5,206 bases of DNA from Clostridiales bacterium (GTDB lineage Bacteria > Bacillota > Clostridia > Christensenellales > CAG-917): the NCBI GenBank assembly GCA_012800805.1, contig JAAZIO010000190.1, positions 1-5,206 of the forward strand, written 5' to 3'. Each line of letters begins with the position of its first letter. Position 1 is the stretch's first letter. Shown here in pieces: positions 1 through 5,206 of the stretch. The notes beneath the pieces were generated by a model, which was not told where the DNA came from, ran no database searches, and saw only the letters and a program-made list of their open reading frames with translations. The position numbers were made by a program, and so were the translations under genes.

Positions 1-131
1 TAAGTATGTTATAACAGCAATTAAGTTATAAGTAGATTTTAAACTTTTAACATAGAACTAATAAATTATGTATAAAGCAGATTTTAATCTTTTAGCATAG
101 AACTTTTAAATTGTGTATAAAGCCGATTTTA
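1..131. repeat. AT-rich 45-bp tandem repeat overlapping the 3' end of rrf2
   Basis: Two adjacent 45-base units, 32-76 and 77-121, match at 39 of 45 positions by hand alignment. They differ at unit positions 2, 12, 19, 29, 30 and 37. A further partial unit begins at 122: its first 13 bases match the unit at 11 positions and lie inside the rrf2 coding region. Bases 20-31 look like a decayed end of another unit, but the alignment there is poor. The unit has no spacers and is not palindromic overall, so it is neither a CRISPR nor an insertion-sequence end. The rrf2 stop codon (106-108) lies within the second unit. Bases 9-15 and 25-31 also form a 7-base inverted repeat (TTATAAC / GTTATAA). No GC-rich terminator hairpin for rrf2 is visible here. 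The array may continue beyond the left edge. Confidence 0.85.
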
Positions 132-543
132 TTCCGTTATACTGGTCGATAAGGTCCTGCAGTGTTTTTCCGTCTACAAAGTCATTTATAAGCTTGTTAA
201 GCTCCTGCCAAAATAACAGAGCGGCGCATTCGCTCTTTCTGTGGCAAGTGTTTTCGATACCCTCAAGGCAGGCTACGGGGGCAAGCTTACCCTCTGTTGC
301 TCTTAGTATCGAGCCTATTGTATACTCTGACGGACTTTTTATAAGTTTGTAGCCTCCCTGCGAGCCCCTTACGCCTCTTATCAGCCCAGCTTTTGTGAGA
401 GCGGAGGATATCTGCTCAAGGTATTTTTCCGAAATCTCCTGCCTTTGCGAAATGTCTTTTAATCTCACAAAGTCGCCCGAGCTGTGCATGGCAAGGTCTA
501 ACATAAATCTTAAGGCGTATCTGCCTTTGGTTGATATTTTCAT
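106..543 (-). CDS. Rrf2/IscR-family transcriptional regulator
   Basis: This 145-residue protein has the usual Rrf2-family length. Residues 1-65 form the winged helix-turn-helix: it opens MKISTKGRYALR, has the recognition-helix region ISEKYLEQI near residues 37-45, and ends in the wing GSQGGYKL near 60-67. Three cysteines follow at residues 92, 100 and 106 (CX7CX5C), in the place where IscR-type proteins bind an iron-sulfur cluster, so redox or Fe-S sensing is a fair inference. Cysteine-metabolism regulators of the CymR type lack this triad. The start at 543 was chosen over an in-frame start at 603 because family similarity begins there and AAGGTGG lies just upstream. In many Firmicutes such a gene precedes cysteine desulfurase and nifU, but here an AT-rich repeat follows and the next gene is out of view. 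The last codons lie inside that repeat. The target regulon cannot be inferred from this window beyond probable self-control. Confidence 0.93.
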   Translation of the reverse strand: MKISTKGRYALRFMLDLAMHSSGDFVRLKDISQRQEISEKYLEQISSALTKAGLIRGVRGSQGGYKLIKSPSEYTIGSILRATEGKLAPVACLEGIENTCHRKSECAALLFWQELNKLINDFVDGKTLQDLIDQYNGIKSALYTI

Positions 544-546
544 TTT

Positions 547-553
547 CCACCTT
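547..553 (-). promoter_or_regulatory. Ribosome binding site deciding the rrf2 start
   Basis: On the minus strand AAGGTGG lies 3 bases before the ATG at 543. It can pair through AGGTG with the anti-Shine-Dalgarno sequence. The upstream in-frame codon at 603 has no comparable site and would add 20 residues foreign to the family. Confidence 0.75.
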
Positions 554-574
554 TTATATAGGTTTACTATGAAT

Positions 575-603
575 AGTTTATTCCCGTAATACTTAATTGT
601 CAA
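575..603 (-). promoter_or_regulatory. Candidate sigma-A promoter P1 of rrf2 (proximal)
   Basis: On the minus strand a perfect -35 hexamer TTGACA (603-598) is followed by a 17-base spacer and TAAACT (580-575), which matches TATAAT at 4 of 6 positions. Transcription would begin near 568 and give a leader of about 25 bases ending in the ribosome binding site. The -35 hexamer overlaps the inverted repeat at 594-614, which would suit repression by a bound protein. This rests on sequence match only. Confidence 0.55.
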
Positions 604-614
604 TAAGACAATTA
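594..614. promoter_or_regulatory. Inverted repeat, candidate operator of rrf2
   Basis: Perfect 8-base arms TAATTGTC (594-601) and GACAATTA (607-614) flank a 5-base AT spacer. The element covers the -35 box of the proximal promoter and the expected start point of the distal promoter. Rrf2 proteins are dimers that bind dyad sites and often repress their own genes, so self-regulation through this site is a reasonable inference. I do not recognise it as a named IscR, CymR or NsrR consensus. Confidence 0.5.
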
Positions 615-620
615 CATTTT

Positions 621-650
621 ATCATACCTTTTGTTTTAATTCCATGCCAA
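621..650 (-). promoter_or_regulatory. Candidate sigma-A promoter P2 of rrf2 (distal)
   Basis: On the minus strand TTGGCA (650-645, 5 of 6 matches to TTGACA), an 18-base spacer and TATGAT (626-621, 5 of 6 matches to TATAAT) form a second candidate promoter. Its start point would fall near 614, at the edge of the inverted repeat 594-614, and would give a leader of about 70 bases. It may be used instead of, or together with, the proximal promoter; sequence alone cannot decide. Confidence 0.5.
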
Positions 651-652
651 AA

Positions 653-670
653 TGAAATTGCATAATTTCA
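653..670. promoter_or_regulatory. Inverted repeat just upstream of promoter P2
   Basis: Perfect 7-base arms TGAAATT (653-659) and AATTTCA (664-670) surround the loop GCAT. With one bulged base (671) the pairing extends through A and T runs at 649-652 and 672-675. It lies immediately upstream of the distal -35 box, as an activator site or second operator might. The spacer is so AT-rich that chance is a real alternative. Confidence 0.3.
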
Positions 671-776
671 ATTTTATAAATGTTATTTACGCTTTTTTAT
701 TTTGGTCTTATTTAAAGCTTTAATTGGTTTTTTATATTTTGTATAAAAGCAGTTGTTTATCTTTTTAATTTTAATT
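671..776. other. AT-rich spacer with no recognised gene
   Basis: This stretch between the upstream inverted repeat and the lacZ terminator tail is made mostly of A and T runs. I see no reading frame with a ribosome binding site, no tRNA-like or riboswitch-like structure and no repeat beyond homopolymer runs. Confidence 0.6.
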
Positions 777-801
777 AAAAAACCGCCGCAAGCGGCGGTT
801 T
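777..801 (-). terminator. Intrinsic terminator of the nif3-zinc ribbon-lacZ unit
   Basis: Bases 780-788 pair with 793-801 (core CCGCCG / CGGCGG) around a 4-base loop. On the minus strand the stem is followed by six T residues (782-777, partly in the stem base) and further AT-rich sequence. The hairpin starts 5 bases after the lacZ stop codon. On the plus strand the following T tract is interrupted (TTTAAGTTTT), so termination should be mainly one-directional. The hairpin isolates rrf2 from read-through. Confidence 0.93.
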
Positions 802-806
802 AAGTT

Positions 807-4551
<3,745 letters not shown>

Positions 4552-4555
<4 letters not shown>

Positions 4556-5206
4556 ATTTCCTCCAGTGTCCTAAAAGGACATTCCGAATTTGCTTTGATG
4601 ATTTTCACGTCTAAAGGCTTAAGCGCCCTTTCAAAAATATCGCAAACGATTGCTTCGCTGCCATGGTGGCTAAGCTCGATTATCGATAAACCGTCGTGCT
4701 CAGCCTCCAAAAAGAAACTGTGTTTGACTTCGGCCGTCAAAAACACGTCTGCGTTTTCCTTTGCGGTTTTATAGGCATCGGCGTCTCTTCCGCCCGAGCC
4801 CGAAACCGCAAAAACCGTCTTTATGGTTTTATCCCATCTGCCCGAGATTTTAATCGACTTATCCGAAAAAACCTCGGCGGTTTTTTTTGCAAAGTCATTC
4901 AGCTTTATGGGCTTTACATCAAACAAAACGCCAAACTCAGCGTCCGTTGCCCTTATGTTTTCGCCTTGAAGGCGCTTTGCCATCTCATAACTTAAGCCTT
5001 GCTCCGCTTTGTCTATGTTGGTGTGATATGACACCACATTGATTTCGTTTTTTATTAAAAGCTCAAGATATGAACCGAGGCGGGTGTCAAAGTCAACGCT
5101 CTTTAGAGGTGAAAAGATAAGCGGATGGTGCGATACGATAAGGTTGCAGCCGTAAGATACAGCTTTTTCAATTATATCACGGTTTATGTCTAGGCACAAG
5201 AGTATA
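4552..5206 (-). CDS. Nif3-like dinuclear metal centre protein (YqfO/YbgI family), 5' end beyond the window
   Basis: The reading frame runs to the right edge without a stop. The TTG at 5199 is not the start: the visible residues before it (Ile-Leu) continue the family strand ILLCLD, and about 40 N-terminal residues are probably missing. Numbering from that Leu as residue 1, metal-site motifs are present: SHHP (His24, His25), HTNID (Asp63), and SHHGSE (His178 and Glu182) in place of the usual GHxxxE. These correspond to the two-metal ligands of E. coli YbgI. There is no room for the middle PII-like insertion found in B. subtilis YqfO, so this is the short form of roughly 255 residues. The true cellular role is unsettled. 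Databases often call the family GTP cyclohydrolase 1 type 2, and a Helicobacter homolog was reported to have that activity. In Firmicutes it commonly follows trmK near rpoD, so those genes may lie to the right. Confidence 0.93.

Noticed and set aside
81..90. Rrf2 terminator at the short palindrome AGATTTTAATCT region
   Set aside because: The stem is only about five AT-rich pairs with a two-base loop and no clear T tract, so it is too weak to call.
1..131. CRISPR array or mobile-element end
   Set aside because: The units are directly adjacent without spacers, are diverged from each other and are not flanked by cas or transposase genes.
544..603. Longer Rrf2 protein starting at 603
   Set aside because: The 20 extra residues do not resemble the family N-terminus, the codon overlaps the proximal promoter and the palindrome, and the internal ATG at 543 has a good ribosome binding site.
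5197..5199. TTG start for the Nif3 protein
   Set aside because: The frame stays open to the window edge, and the family needs about 40 more N-terminal residues. This codon is an internal Leu.

Overview
The window carries four genes, all on the minus strand, so transcription runs from right to left. It looks like chromosome from a low-GC Gram-positive bacterium of the Clostridia type. The reasons are the AT-rich spacers, purine-rich Shine-Dalgarno sites, an Rrf2/IscR-type regulator with the CX7CX5C cysteine pattern common in Firmicutes, and an adjacent nif3 / C4-zinc-ribbon gene pair of the kind found near rpoD and trmK in Firmicutes. The exact taxon cannot be read from this sequence.

Layout from the right edge, in the direction of transcription. 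(1) Positions 5206-4552 hold a Nif3-family dinuclear-metal protein whose N-terminus lies outside the window. (2) Positions 4555-3842 hold a coiled-coil protein with a C-terminal C4 zinc ribbon (COG1579 type). Its ATG overlaps the nif3 stop by 4 bases. (3) Positions 3812-807 hold a complete 1001-residue glycoside hydrolase family 2 beta-galactosidase of the LacZ type, only 29 bases downstream, with every catalytic motif I looked for intact. A strong intrinsic terminator at 777-801 ends this group. (4) A 263-base AT-rich spacer (544-806) follows, with two candidate promoters and two inverted repeats. (5) Positions 543-106 hold a 145-residue Rrf2-family regulator with three conserved cysteines. 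(6) Positions 1-131 hold an AT-rich tandem repeat with a 45-base unit that overlaps the 3' end of the rrf2 gene.

The first three genes can be read as one transcription unit, because they are co-directional, tightly spaced and have no terminator between them. This puts a sugar hydrolase behind two housekeeping-type genes, with no permease or sugar-responsive regulator in view. The rrf2 gene is a separate unit and is probably self-regulated, since inverted repeats overlap its candidate promoters.

I found no new multi-gene system. The most distinctive signal is the 45-base repeat at the left edge. Its unit is exactly 15 codons, and read in the rrf2 frame the copies re-encode the regulator's C-terminal residues beyond the stop codon. 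The second is the arrangement of promoters and palindromes upstream of rrf2.
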